Assembly: GCA_039105265.1 (NCBI GenBank) | Contig: JAPFFF010000012.1 | Location: 1,054,001 to 1,118,000 of the forward strand | DNA from: Tritrichomonas musculus | Lineage: Eukaryota > Parabasalia > Tritrichomonadida > Tritrichomonadidae | Reading direction: 5' to 3' | DNA: 64,000 nucleotides | Shown: piece by piece, positions 49,801 through 60,322 of the stretch | Layout of the letters: each line of letters opens with the position of its first letter | How positions within the stretch are numbered: the stretch's first letter is position 1 | The notes under the pieces: model-generated | Told to the model about the DNA's origin: nothing | Seen by the model: only the letters and a program-made list of their open reading frames with translations | The model's database searches: none | Made by a program: the position numbers and the translations under genes

Positions 49801-50056
49801 GGGCTTCTTTGATTTCAATTATCTGAAGCAAAAAAGGATTTTCATCAACTTTAACTTGAAAATCATGAAGACAAATTCTACTATTAGTATTTTTTCCAAT
49901 CAAGATTGTGAAATCATCAAGAGAACAATAATCATTTAAAAAAATCATTTCAATCCTACCTGCAAAAAAATTTCCTGCAATTTCTCCTTCAATATTTACT
50001 TTCTTTGGATCAATAATCTTTTCTGCAAAATTACTTTTAGTTGAGAATAAAGACAT
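46880..50056 (-). CDS. VIT-VWA protein with internal ubiquitin domain and C-terminal leucine-rich repeats
   Basis: 1058 residues, uninterrupted. Residues 1-130 resemble a VIT domain. About 250-420 is a von Willebrand A domain with the MIDAS motif DCSDSMSGG and VFVLTDG. About 575-651 is a ubiquitin domain ([35 protein letters not shown]) followed by [10 protein letters not shown]. About 655-770 resembles the C-terminal region of vault-PARP/VIT-VWA proteins ([11 protein letters not shown]). A Glu/Asp-rich tract covers about 780-825. BspA-type leucine-rich repeats ([35 protein letters not shown]) cover about 840-1050. VIT-VWA proteins are usual in trichomonads; the intramolecular ubiquitin with an intact di-Gly is not. 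The cellular role is unknown; no signal peptide is seen, so it is likely cytosolic. Confidence 0.85.
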   Translation of the reverse strand: MSLFSTKSNFAEKIIDPKKVNIEGEIAGNFFAGRIEMIFLNDYCSLDDFTILIGKNTNSRICLHDFQVKVDENPFLLQIIEIKEAQKNFREKIKEGEKAVFGIGDDSYATIAIPNILRNQMVTISVNFELPVTFISHDTIGIFFPLTLPGLNNDKLLKCSDFYFSLNFSYYHLPGTFITSNPDGNIDFLTRTYTIDHLDPTLTNLSISFNTQNATFSKQLQNSIVTGVAMCCENYGSFTFIPTKEVQNYDHSGEEFIFIVDCSDSMSGGEIKLARQCLTFFIKSLPENSYFNVIRFGTSFIPLFQSPLPYNDSNSNKALNLANTLKADLGGTVLSNPLSYVFKAPLSQKDKLRRVFVLTDGCVYDRKEVLNLVRSNSITTMCSSIGIGYGVDQKLVKGISRYGNGFVDFVLSGDDMRSKVINQLAQSLNGLCKIDISIENNESVEILPPLSNCQLSPGIPATFYFKAPNEFDENLNVCIEIEGNSESTVLELKKLPESSNVKRSLEYLFNNENIRILRELEPTDEIVSKIIQLSITYRILTPYTGLFGVQEKVCHKEKEKTKLLRDDPHIKNKLDQITVYVKTLTGKHFDLRISSSSNIYELKHLIQESHGYPIDQQRLVFAGRQLEDRMTLFEYYISDSSTIHLVLRLRGGGRNFSSYAKRTFLPSKAKDLISIISEQEINGCWKNVPNFLINEKLNEFIQKVNKLCVNTKISDNFQSIVGTVSSLAYMAKYKKECFKMWSLIFEKGIKWLHSIDSKIDWNGLIQNLMTEKIKITETQTEKDADEEEEEEEEKSEEEEETEQNQSKIIINVEDDDDDDVVVTELVQAKKNNVIFLLDNDDKTACVIGNDSAKGDVFIPRSIEHDKKEFIIKNFFKDSFKNSTKIKSIRFSPDSSIQSIEKDAFANSSIVRIELPSSLCDLKEGWCRKTPNLRSVTVMPKSNHFMCIDNKMLVGKSDQKSDEYDCLLFVRRDIENISIPSFIKRICAYSFSQTLIKSITIPSGVEHVCRSAFSWCKKLKSVEIPEDSHIKTIDEDAFKGCKIENMTIPKKFKSMLNDL

Positions 50057-50117
50057 ACAAAATAACTTTATTTATTTTACAATTAGTTGTAAACTTCAGA
50101 AAAAAAAATTAGATCAT

Positions 50118-50552
50118 TGAAAAATAATATTGGACAATCGTTTTTTTCTACGCCACTTTTTGAATGGTTTTTCTATCCATGAATAGCTATTCATGGAAAG
50201 TAAAAAACCGCCATCTTAAGGTGAAATTTAACTTACTCTGTTAAGAAAATTAACCAAAAAAATCGCAAATTTAAATTTTCTCTTAAAATTATAACTATTT
50301 ACTTTTTTTGATATAATTTTTTTTTATTTTTACATAATTTTTCAGGAATATACGCACCAGTGATCACCACAGGGCTGCGCGAAGCCGAATCAGGCTCCTT
50401 GAATTGCTGGATGAATCGGGAAGCCATTTGAACTAAATATTTATTCATTATTTAGCAAAAATTGAATAAAAAATGTATAATAAAGTATTCAAAAAGTTTA
50501 AAAGTTTTCAAAAAGTGGCGTAGAAAAATACGATTCCCCAAATAATATTTTT
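50118..50552. mobile_element. MITE-like element with inverted ends of about 30-45 bp
   Basis: The left end AATCGTTTTTTTCTACGCCA, continuing CTTTTTGAA (50135-50163), is mirrored by TTCAAAAAGTGGCGTAGAAA, continuing AATACGATT (about 50505-50535). Outer sequence (AAAAATAATATTGG / CCAAATAATATTTTT) extends the match imperfectly. The interior includes the perfect palindrome CCATGAATAGCTATTCATGG at 50177-50196. There is no coding capacity, and the target duplication is unclear. Confidence 0.6.
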
Positions 50553-51719
50553 ATTTAATTCACATCATTTAGCGGATATTGATTGAAGTTAGGACATCAC
50601 TAATAATGGTAAAAATATGTTGGCATATTTTAATGGGTAATTAAAAATTAAATCTTTGATTGCCTCAATAATTCCAATTATATTCAGTAATATTTGTATT
50701 GTCTAACTCGGTTTATTATGAAGGATCTAAGATTTCTGACTCTTTCTGGCTTGTCGAAAAAAATGATATATAATTTTTCTTTTTCTTCCATATCACTAGG
50801 ATTAGATTTTGTATATTGTATCTTTATTTCCTAAAAAAAAATTCTAGGGCTTAAATGGGAAATGCCAATTCAATTTCATATAACTATTCAATTTTCATTC
50901 AAATTTTGTTATGTGCTAATGGAACTTTTTTATGCTGGTAAAACAAACAGTGATTTACTCAAGCTTTAATATCAAGGGATATCATTTATTGTAAATTCTA
51001 AATTATTGTTGGAAAAAAAAAAAAAAAAAAAAAAATTAAATATTATGCTTGTGAATGTTTAAAGAAAATTTTGGTGTATTTTCTCAAAAGAATTATTGAA
51101 GATATAAAAAAATAAATGAATCAAGCATTTTCGAAAATAGAAGATAAATAGGGATATTGAGGTTTGTAATTGAATATTCAATATTATAAATCAAAATAAT
51201 TTGTTTTTCGATATCAATTTAGTTTTATTTTGCAAAATAGTAAAAATGGCGAGTAGACATTTCCTTTTATTTTCTGGATTCACTTTTTGAATATATATTT
51301 GGTTTTAAAACTTTTTCAATAAATTTTGTATGCTCTCAAAAAGTTCAGAATATAATTTGAGAGACAATAGAATTCATTAAACTTTTTATGAGTGTTATCA
51401 AAAAGAATGTAAAGCAGTCAAAAAGATAATAAAGTTTTATCAAAGGGCGCCATTTTATTATTGCAACTTTTATGTTCGTCGCTCATCAGCTTCTCCAATC
51501 AAGCTCGATCCAATGTATTTGCATTCTCAAAAAGTATTAATGGAATTGGAACTGCTGGTGTTTACAATGTAGAAACAAATAATAATTTCAAAGAGAGTCC
51601 TCCTTTGTAAACCTCTCTTTCATATTCATCAAATATTTCATATTGTTTGATTTAATTCACCAATAATTGCATATGCATATATTCAAATCATTATTTATTT
51701 AAGAATTTTTAGATTCAAT
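50553..51719. other. AT-rich intergenic stretch
   Basis: No gene is supported. It includes an A run near 51009-51035 and short fragments resembling 3' flanks. It lies between the start of the VIT-VWA gene and the 3' end of the broken kinase. Confidence 0.55.
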
Positions 51720-52693
51720 TTATTGATCACGTAATGAAACAAAAGACTGATCAACATTAGAAGCAAGCGAGTAAGAGTTTGATCTTACTTCATTCAAAAT
51801 TTCTATAAAAGATGGACGTGTTTCTGGGTCAAATGACAGGCATCTTAAGATCAGGTCAATACAGAACTTTGAGATGGATGATGAAGGATTAGGAGGAGGA
51901 ACATCTTTCCTCTTCATTTTATCTTTCAAAGTATATTTTGGCATTTTTCCTTCCAAAATGAAAAGCAAAATCATGCCGAATGAATACACATCAACTTTAT
52001 TATCATATTTTTCATCATTGAGAATTTCTGGTGCCATAAAAATAGCTGATCCGAAACCTTTCATCATAGAACTTTGAGTATTTGTTGATTCAGGATATAA
52101 AGCTTCATTAATTTTAATAAAACCGAGATCAACAATTTTTGAATTCAAATTTGAATCAAGTCTAACATTTTCTATTTTTAAGTCACGATAAATCATGTTA
52201 TGATCATGAATATAAATCAGTGCATGAATGATTTCAATGATAATTTGTACTTTGATTGTATTTGTGAGCATTTTATTATTTAAGCAATCTTTCAAATCAA
52301 ATTCAATATATTCAAGGAAAAGAGCAATTGTTGTGATTTCTTCATCATCTTTTTGAATGACTTCAGATGTATTGATTCCATAAATTTTGCAGATACAAGG
52401 ATGATCAATTGAATGAAGAAGTTCAAATTCTTTAATTGTCTTAATCTGTCTTCCTGAATCAAGATTTTCTTACACATCATTCGATGGTTTTTTATATCAA
52501 TTATTTTATTTGAAATTGAAAAATCATTTTTGCTTATTGTTGAAACAAAAACCTGAAATTTCTTCGCCAATGAAAAGATTATTATTTCTGTTTTTCTTTT
52601 GGCTTTCTTCTTCTTCCTTTTTGTAGAATTCAATGAGCAAACTTTAAGAAGAATTCTTTGTTGTTTGACTTCATGTGAGTTTGCTGAAGACAT
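51720..52693 (-). pseudogene. Protein kinase (trichomonad TKL-like), frameshifted and with a short N-lobe
   Basis: The C-terminal 191 codons (51720-52295, open further up in this frame to about 52465) hold the catalytic loop YRDLKIENVRLDSN, a DLG in place of DFG, FMAPEILN and VDVYSFGMILLFILEGK. Upstream, the same frame reads ENLDSGRQIKTIKEFELLHSI, HPCICKIYGIN. The N-terminal part (MSSANSHEVKQQRILL...) is in another frame, joined at about 52470 (one frameshift near AAGAAAATC). The Gly-rich loop and the VAIK lysine cannot be found, and a basic KRKKKKAKRK stretch occupies the start. It is a decayed kinase, or at best a pseudokinase. Confidence 0.7.
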
Positions 52694-52845
52694 TAAAAGA
52701 TTCTTTTGTGCACTTTTAATTTCATAAATTTTGGTTGAAGAAACATCAAGATGTGTTCTCTCCTATGTTTTATTATCATCTTCTTGTTTATTCATGTTTT
52801 TGGTTGTTTTATCATCTTCTTCTTGTTTATCTAATTTTTTGTTTC

Positions 52846-52959
52846 TTTTTCTGAACAATAAATTAGTTTTTTCAGAAAAAAAAAAATTGTATTAATACAA
52901 ACTTTTTGAATACGGCTTAAATTTTTTTTCTGAAAAAACTAATTTATTGTTCAGAAAAA
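52846..52959. repeat. Inverted repeat, about 40-bp arms
   Basis: TTTTTCTGAACAATAAATTA, continuing GTTTTTTCAGAAA, at 52846-52880 is mirrored at about 52925-52959 around a 35-bp centre. It is a hairpin-type MITE of 114 bp. Confidence 0.75.
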
Positions 52960-53253
52960 AATTCTATACAAAATCATGTCAAAATTGAGAACATTTTGTA
53001 AATTTTCAATTTGGAACGAAGCCAGGCTTAATTTTGTTAATTTCTCAAAAAAATAAACAAATAATTCATATATAAACTCAACTTTGTTAAAAAAAACATT
53101 AAATCTAATTGATATTTGCTTATTTTAGAGGGGAAAAAAAAAATATTAAAATATAAATATCAAATATTTAATATCTCGTTTTTCATATGAATTTTTCTCC
53201 GATTTAAAAGGAATCAGAAATAAAAGGCTAAATTTATCTTTTTAAAATTGTGA

Positions 53254-54951
53254 TCATTTGATTTTCTTCTGTAAACGTTTAATTTTTGAATCCAAAGATT
53301 TTCTTCCTCTATCATAAGCTTTTGTATAATAAGAAAGAGCTTTAGGAAAATCTTTAGAAGGATCTTTTCCATTTTCATAAATTTCACCAAGCGCGACGCA
53401 AGCATCAATATTTCCTAAATCAGCCGATTTATGATAATAATGCATCATTTTCTTTGAATCCTTATCGACAACTTTACCTTTTCTATACATTTCAGCAAGC
53501 GTAATACAAGCAACATCATGTTCAAGATCGCCTGCCCTTCTAAATAAATCGATTGCTTTTTTAATATCTTTCTTCACACCATTTCCTTCCTTATGTAAAA
53601 CGCCAAGATAATAAATAGCTTCAGGATGATTTAAATCAGCAGCTTTTTGATAGCATTCTGATGCTTTTTTATAATTTTTTAAAGCGGATGCTTTCCCTTT
53701 TTCATACATTTGACCTAAAGCAGTCAAGCCTAAAGGATTATCTTTTTCAGCGGCCATTTCATAGTATTCTTTAGCCTTTTTATTACTTTGTTCAATACCT
53801 TCATTACCAACTTCAAATATTTTACCAACATAATATAAACCATCAGATTCGCCCAATTCAGCAGCTTTATGATACAATCTTTTGGCTTCATATATGTCCT
53901 TTTTATCAACGCCAATACCAAGTTGGTAAAATTTAGCTAATTGAAGTGTTCCCAATTTATCATTTTGTTGTTCAGCTTTCTTGTAGTAATAGGCTGCTTT
54001 ACTATAATTAATTTGACCAAATCCTATTCCTGTTTGGTAAAACTGACCAATTTGATAACATGCACCTGCATTACCTCCATCTGCTGCTTTCAAATAAAGT
54101 TCTGCTGCTTTTTCTATATCTTTTTCAACATATAATCCAACATAATAAAAATCTGCAAGTTCACTCATGCAATCTATATCTTTAAGATTGGCACCTTTTT
54201 CAAAGTAATAAAAAGCTTTTTCTAGATCTTTTTCAACATGGTCGCCTTTATGGTAAAATCTTCCAAGTTTACGACATGAAAGTGGACTGCCTAAAGCTGC
54301 TGCTTTTGTAAAATAATCAATTGCTTTTTCATAGCTTTGTTTTACTCCTTCTCCTTTTAAATAAAAATCCCCAACTATTTGATAACCCATATAATCACCA
54401 TGTTCTGACTCTTTGATATAATATTCAATAGTTTTTTCATAACTTTTCTCAACTCCATAGCCAAAAAGGTAACTAGCTGCAATGTTATGATATCCAGCAG
54501 AATCTCCTGCTTCGGCTGCTTTAGTAAATAATTCAAATGACTTGGAATAATCTTTTTTAACAACAGTACCATTAAAATATATTCCTGCCCAATAACTATA
54601 TCCTTTTGGATTTCCCTGTTCAGCTGCTCTTTTATATAATTGACATGTACAATCTATATCGCTCTTTGTTTTGGCCTGATATTCTGTTATAAAAGCTAGA
54701 ATTAATGAAGCATATTTGTTTCCAGATAAAGAAGCTTTTGCTATATATTCGATGATTTCAGTATTAACTTTGCATTCTTTAATTATTAAATAAAGTCCTT
54801 TTGTAAAAAAATGATTTGTCTTATCTAAAGCTTCATTCATTTGTTTATATTTATTTAACTCTTTTTTTGTCTTCCTAAGTTCTTCTTTAAGATTCTTGAT
54901 ATCTTTAGCAGACAATTGTTCTTGGCTTGATTCATCTTCGTCAGAACTCAT
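53254..54951 (-). CDS. Sel1-repeat protein
   Basis: 565 residues from MSSDEDESSQEQ. The frame extends 21 codons upstream (55014), but the initiator TCATTT lies 13-18 bases before this inner ATG, which favours it. A short acidic N-terminus and a coiled-coil segment (DIKNLKEELRKTKKELNKYKQ) are followed by about 12 Sel1 repeats (for example AAEQGNPKGYSYWAGIYFNG, KAADLNHPEAIYYLGVLHKE) to near the C-terminus, ending in a basic SKIKRLQKKIK. Sel1/TPR-like solenoids act as protein scaffolds; trichomonads have many. The gene is complete and shows no breaks. Confidence 0.9.
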   Translation of the reverse strand: MSSDEDESSQEQLSAKDIKNLKEELRKTKKELNKYKQMNEALDKTNHFFTKGLYLIIKECKVNTEIIEYIAKASLSGNKYASLILAFITEYQAKTKSDIDCTCQLYKRAAEQGNPKGYSYWAGIYFNGTVVKKDYSKSFELFTKAAEAGDSAGYHNIAASYLFGYGVEKSYEKTIEYYIKESEHGDYMGYQIVGDFYLKGEGVKQSYEKAIDYFTKAAALGSPLSCRKLGRFYHKGDHVEKDLEKAFYYFEKGANLKDIDCMSELADFYYVGLYVEKDIEKAAELYLKAADGGNAGACYQIGQFYQTGIGFGQINYSKAAYYYKKAEQQNDKLGTLQLAKFYQLGIGVDKKDIYEAKRLYHKAAELGESDGLYYVGKIFEVGNEGIEQSNKKAKEYYEMAAEKDNPLGLTALGQMYEKGKASALKNYKKASECYQKAADLNHPEAIYYLGVLHKEGNGVKKDIKKAIDLFRRAGDLEHDVACITLAEMYRKGKVVDKDSKKMMHYYHKSADLGNIDACVALGEIYENGKDPSKDFPKALSYYTKAYDRGRKSLDSKIKRLQKKIK

Positions 54952-54963
54952 CTTATTACAATA

Positions 54964-54969
54964 AAATGA
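54964..54969 (-). promoter_or_regulatory. Initiator-like motif of the Sel1 gene
   Basis: TCATTT at 13-18 bases before the ATG at 54951 fits the trichomonad initiator and decides between the two possible starts. Confidence 0.5.
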
Positions 54970-55096
54970 AATTATAAAAAAAACTTTCGAAAATTTTGTA
55001 ATACAAATTTTCAATGTGATTCTGAGACGGTTTTAAATGGTATTTTTCGGTTTATGACCAAATATGATTTTTCATTTATCTCATTATTTATTTTTA

Positions 55097-55338
55097 AGGT
55101 ACAAATCCAGTACGTTATTTTTTGTAAGAGAGAACGTTTATTATTTGAATTGATGGGGGTCTTTGAAAAAGTTTAAATTGACAAGGTGTGTTTTTGACAT
55201 TTATTTTACATTTTTTTTAATTCAATGACATGTTATGTAAAAAATAGTCAGATATTCAATTTTTTATGTAACATGTCAAATTTTTCTAATAAAGTGTCAA
55301 AAAAAATGGCGGTTACGTAACGTACTGGATTTGTACCT
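55097..55338. mobile_element. MITE with TA target duplication
   Basis: The ends AGGTACAAATCCAGTACGTT and its mirror AACGTACTGGATTTGTACCT are perfectly inverted and flanked by TA on both sides (55095-55096, 55339-55340). A second inverted pair lies inside (TGACATGTTATGTAAAAAAT / ATTTTTTATGTAACATGTCA, the two differing slightly in spacing). No coding capacity. Confidence 0.82.
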
Positions 55339-55340
55339 TA

Positions 55341-56164
55341 ATGAAAATAAATTAATTATCTTATTAATATTTTTATTATAAAGATAAAGGAAAAAATAGT
55401 CGACAAAGGAAAAATGTGTCGACCCAAGCTTTGTGATTAATATCAATTCTTAATAAAAATGAATATAAATATGCATTTGTTATCTCTATATATTTGCTCA
55501 TTTATTTTACCAAAAAACTGATATAATAATGCAAAATGGTTTTACTCACAAAAATTTGGCGGGCAAATTTAATGTAAAATATATAGAAAAATCTATCTTT
55601 TAACTATTCAAATTTTTTTATGAAAAATAAAATTGAATTTATAGTTGAATCCGTGGAACAAAATTCAACAATGGTTTTTTTCAGGTTTTAATTGATGAAT
55701 TCGATTATCAAGTATGAAATGTGATACAAAAAAAATATGCTTTTGATATCGAATCTTGATTAATCGAAATTAATACCTGAAAAAACCATTAAAAATAGTA
55801 TTTTAATGGCATAAAATAAATATATTTTAACTTAATATGTAAAAGAATCAGATTTTATTAAATTTTATAACGAATATGTGAAGTAATCAGTTAAAAAAGT
55901 TTACAAAATTTTAATACGTTAAAAAAATTTCAATATTGATAATCGATCTTTTATTTATTCATTATTGATATCAGAGATAAAATTTTTGATTTGATATTGA
56001 TATCAGAAAAATGGATCAATTATCGATATCGAAAATCGAGACTTAACAAACCTAGCCCGGACCTCTCATTTATTATGTATTAAAATGTTTATTTTTTTTA
56101 AAAAAAAAAGTAATAAAATGAATTTTTATGTTAGGTAATGTGGAAATCAATTATTCAAAAAAAA
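55341..56164. other. AT-rich intergenic stretch with a hairpin-type repeat
   Basis: No gene. At about 55670-55790 lies an imperfect inverted repeat with arms of roughly 40 bp beginning AATGGTTTTTTTCAGGT and ending ACCTGAAAAAACCATT. The remainder is AT-rich with several GATATC/ATCGAT words. Confidence 0.55.
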
Positions 56165-58565
56165 TTATTTAGGCCTGTTGATTTTTGTTGAAGAAGGAAA
56201 AGCAGAATATGGTAATGACAATACAGACGATGGAACAAATACCTCTTTTAATAATGGACAAGATTCAAAAGCATTTTCTTCAATTTGTTGTAAAAATAAT
56301 GGAAGTTGTATTTGTTCCAAAGCGGTAAGCTTGAATGAAAATCTTTGGATTATTTTCACTGAATTAGGAAATATCACATTCTTTAAAGATGTGCAATTGA
56401 AAAATGTGTAGGGCTTGATTATTGATATGCTAGGAGGAATTGCTATATGCTGGAGAGATGAACAACGAGAAAATGCACTTGATTCAATACTTTGCAATGA
56501 GTTTGGGAATGAGATTTGATTTAATGATTTACAATTTTGAAAGGCTGAGCTTTTGATTGTTTTTAAACTTGATCCAAGTGACACTTGACTTAAAGCTATG
56601 CAGTTATAAAATGCTCTTTCTCCAATTTCAATAACTGTATCTGGAATTGAAATTTGATTCAGTTTAACGCATTCTACAAAAGCATTGTCACCGATTTTGG
56701 TTAAAATAGATTGGTTATCAATTTTCACAATTTCTAATGATTTGCAATTGCCAAAAGCAGATTCACATATTTCTTCAACAGAAGAAGGAATTGAAATTTG
56801 TTTCAATGAAGTGCAGCCTTCTAACTCTTTTGAATTGATTTTCTGAAGTGAATCAGGAAGTGAAAGAGTTGTTAATGATAACAATTTACTAAAATTGTTA
56901 TTCAAATCTTTAATTCCTGATCCTGGTTCAAATGTTACTTGATTTAAAGAAGTGCAACCCATAAAAGCAAATCTGTTTATAGTTTGAACCGATGATGGGA
57001 TTATCAAATTTGTGAGCGAAACGCAACCATTAAAACAATGTTGACTTATTAACTTTAATGATGACTTAGGTTGAAATATTATGTCTTTTAAAGATGAACA
57101 AAATTCAAATGCGGAATTGCCAAATAAAGTTACTGAAGATGGAATAGTAATTTCTTCAAGAGAACTGCAGTTTGAAAACGTATAGTTGTTAATTGAAGTT
57201 AATGAAGATAAAATTGTTATTTTTTTAAGAGATTCACATTCAGAAAATGCACTAACTCCAATTGAAGTCACAGAAATTGGAATAAATATATAAGTGAGAG
57301 ATTTGCATTTATAAAACGCAGCCTTTCCAATTGATTTAACTGAATATGGAAGGATTATATTTGATAACGAAGTACATAAATAAAAATAAGAATCTGCAAC
57401 TGTATTAATCGGTGGCACAATCTTAACATCTGTTATATCAGTCCTATTTTTACATGATGGAAAGTTTATAATATCATCAACGACAAGAACTGATTTTACA
57501 ATAGAATTGTTTTTGCTTTTCAAAAAATATACAACATCGCTAGCAGCTTGATAATTAGTAAAGGAGTTTCTAATATCAATTAGAATATATTTGAATTTTT
57601 TAATGTGGTCGCTTAATTCATTTATATCAAATGATGAACTTATCATTGACTCTAATGCATATGGTAAAAGATTTATTTGGCATTCTTCATTTATATCAGT
57701 TAATAAAGCATCATCATAAATGTTATTGATTTGAAGGAATTTGTGTGATCCTTCTTTGTCAAAAGTCAGAAAATATTTAAGTAATGCATGAATGCTTTGT
57801 AAATAATCAATTTCTTTACTTGTATCTTTTGGAATTATTTCTGATATGATTGAATATTGTTGTTTAATCGCAAATCCATTGAATTCTTTAATCGTTTTAA
57901 TATGTCGTAATACATTTGATTTTCTCTCTTTTTGTACATTATCATCTTTGGTAGTCTGGTTTATATCGTAATTGTTTATACTTGATTTGCTTTCTTTTTG
58001 TACATTATCATCTTTGGTAGTCTGGTTAATATCATATTTGTTTATATTTGATTTGCCTTCCTTTTGTGTATCATTATCTTTTGGAGTCTGTTTTTTATCA
58101 TAATTGTTTATACTTGATTTGCTTTCCTTTTGTGTATCATCGTCTTTTTTATTTGTACTAGAATCGTCATCATTTTTTGTCTCTTTTTTTTTCGAAACAT
58201 GTTTATCTTTTTTGCCAAAGAAAAACTTCTTTTCTTTCTTTTTATTTTTCTCTTTTTCATTTTCTTCTTCTTTATGCTTTTTCTTATTTTTCTCTTCATT
58301 TTTAGGATTTTTTTCTTCTTTAGAGTGGCTTTTATGCGATTTTTCATCGCTTTCTTTGCGATGTTTATTGCTTCCTTCATTTGAATCGACATCTTCATGT
58401 TTCTCATGATGTAATTTTTTGCTAATTTTTCTTCTCATCTCCAGTATTTCATTTTTTCTATCTTCATTTTCTTTTTTAATATTAATAAACTCTTTTTTAA
58501 TGTTTTCATTTTCGTTCTTAACATCTTTGTTTTCTTTCTTTAGCTTTTCAAAGTCACTCTTTATC
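56165..58565 (-). CDS. BspA-type leucine-rich repeat region with charged linker (3' half of the kinase-LRR gene)
   Basis: 757 codons from the first Met (58438), but the frame continues upstream to about 58570 as coiled coil (EIDQIKSDFEKLKKENKDVK), so the Met is unlikely to be a true start. A Lys/Glu-rich linker with four copies of a DNVQKESKSSINNYDINQTT-type repeat precedes a helical region and about 14 LRR_5/BspA repeats (SLEEITIPSSVTLFGNSAF and similar) to the C-terminus. In trichomonads such repeats occur on surface and on intracellular kinase-linked proteins; no signal peptide is present. It is continuous with the kinase upstream apart from one frameshift. Confidence 0.82.
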
Positions 58566-60021
58566 TGATCAATTTCTTTCTTTCATTTCTTTCTTTTATT
58601 ATTTTTGCTATTTCAGCTTTTCTAGCTTCATTCTCTAGTCTAATGCTTGCATTTTCTTTTTTCATTGCAATGTTATCGTTCTTCATTTGGTCTTTTTCTT
58701 TCCTAATTTGTTCCAATTCCTTTTCACTTTCATTTTTCTGCTTTTTAATTTCATTTAAATCAAGCTTTATTTGATCCAATTCGCTTTTTCTTTCATCGTT
58801 AACTTTCAAAGCATTTTCCAATTGCTTTTTCAAAGGATCTATCATTTTATCGATCATTTCATCAACACTATTCAGCTTCTTTTCAATCTCTTCTTTGTCC
58901 TTCTGGAATTGAAGCATTTGTTTCTTTGTTGTTTCGTTCTCTTCTTTCAATTGTTTGACCAATTTTTCAACTTCAAATGGGATATTGTTATCAGTAGTAA
59001 ATTTGTTCTCAGCGATTTCATCAGCATAGCCAATAACTGCATTAATGTCAATGTCATCAAGATAATAGCTACTTTCTTCATCTTTCAATTGGTCTTCTTC
59101 AACAACATCATGTTCATTATATACATCATCAAAAGATTCGTCATTATTGTAGGCCAACTTTTTAAATATCTGTTCAAAAGTTGGCCTTTCACGTGGATTA
59201 TTTGACCAGCACTTTTCTATCAAATTTTGTAGTGACTTTTTAATAGGAACCGTAAATTCGGGACGATAGTTTTCATTTACTACTTTGCTTGTAAATTGAA
59301 ATGGTGTCATTTTGCCTTTTTCTAAAAGTGGATAGGGAACACTGTCTGTTATTATTTCATACATTAGAATTCCGAAGGAATAAACATCTGCCTTCCCATT
59401 AAATCTAGATCCTTCAAAAATTTCTGGAGCCATATAAACGAATGTTCCGCATTGTTGGGATTGACTGACTGAGTTTCCTGTTTCATTTAGTTTCGAAAGA
59501 CCGAAATCTGTAATGAGAGGATGAAGATCTTCATCAAGTAAAATATTTCCAGGTTTTAAGTCACGGTGAATAACATGGTTTTGATGAAGATACATCATCC
59601 CTCTCGCAATACCCACTAAAATGATTTGACGATTTGTATTATCATATGAACAATCTAATAAGCCTTTTTGAACTTTTTGGAGAAATTCGGAGAGAGAGCC
59701 TCTTTTAGCTAGATCCATAAAAATCGTAACATTGTCTTGATTGTTGAAATCTTGCAGAGAGAATCCAATGAAGTTGATAATTGTCGGGTGTTTGCATTTG
59801 ATCATGATGCCAATTTCTCTATTGATCATTCGTTTGTATTGGAGGTCATCTTTATGAGTATTAAGAATTTTCGCTGCGTACATTTTTTTTGTATTGTTAT
59901 CTTCAACAGAAAAGACAGATCCAAATCCGCCAGATTCAACTCGGTCGATAACTTTGTAGTCGTTTACATCCACAATGTACTTGTTATATCGTGATTGAAC
60001 ACTTTTGTGATCATTCATCAA
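58561..60021 (-). CDS. Protein kinase (TKL-like) with C-terminal coiled coil (5' half of the kinase-LRR gene)
   Basis: 486 codons. The kinase domain covers about residues 20-300: ESGGFGSV loop, YAAKIL lysine, IHRDLKPGNILL catalytic loop, DFG in ITDFGLSK, YMAPEIF, and ADVYSFGILMYEI. All core catalytic residues are present, so an active Ser/Thr (TKL-type) kinase is expected. An acidic linker and a long coiled coil (VEKLVKQLKEENETTKKQM... onward) follow, ending NERKKLIR. The stop lies just after a (GAAA)n run at about 58570-58585; the other frame continues the same coiled coil into the LRR region, so the two halves were probably one protein of about 1,285 residues. Confidence 0.85.
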   Translation of the reverse strand: MMNDHKSVQSRYNKYIVDVNDYKVIDRVESGGFGSVFSVEDNNTKKMYAAKILNTHKDDLQYKRMINREIGIMIKCKHPTIINFIGFSLQDFNNQDNVTIFMDLAKRGSLSEFLQKVQKGLLDCSYDNTNRQIILVGIARGMMYLHQNHVIHRDLKPGNILLDEDLHPLITDFGLSKLNETGNSVSQSQQCGTFVYMAPEIFEGSRFNGKADVYSFGILMYEIITDSVPYPLLEKGKMTPFQFTSKVVNENYRPEFTVPIKKSLQNLIEKCWSNNPRERPTFEQIFKKLAYNNDESFDDVYNEHDVVEEDQLKDEESSYYLDDIDINAVIGYADEIAENKFTTDNNIPFEVEKLVKQLKEENETTKKQMLQFQKDKEEIEKKLNSVDEMIDKMIDPLKKQLENALKVNDERKSELDQIKLDLNEIKKQKNESEKELEQIRKEKDQMKNDNIAMKKENASIRLENEARKAEIAKIIKERNERKKLIR

Positions 60022-60322
60022 ATTTAATGTTAGACTTCGTGCAAATAAGCTTTCAAAAAAAAAAAAAAAATGTCATTGATTCTTTCTCAAAAAGTTCAAA
60101 AAATATCAGAATTTTGGTAACGGAAAATTTTGTTAGAAATGAAACAAACAATCACTAAAAAAAGGGGAATTTACAGATAAACCTTCGAAAGGTCACCCTA
60201 AAATATTAACCTGACCACAAATTTTTTTTTTGGGTCACTACCCAAAAAAAAAATGAAGCGTTCGCGTTTGACCCTTTTATTTCTAGTGTATTTTTTGGAT
60301 TATTTTTTATAAAACCATGTTC
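60022..60322. other. Intergenic, with a small inverted repeat
   Basis: No gene. TTTTTTTTTTGGGT, a 5-base loop, then ACCC-type and A-run mirror at 60218-60252 form a short hairpin upstream of the kinase gene. Confidence 0.4.
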
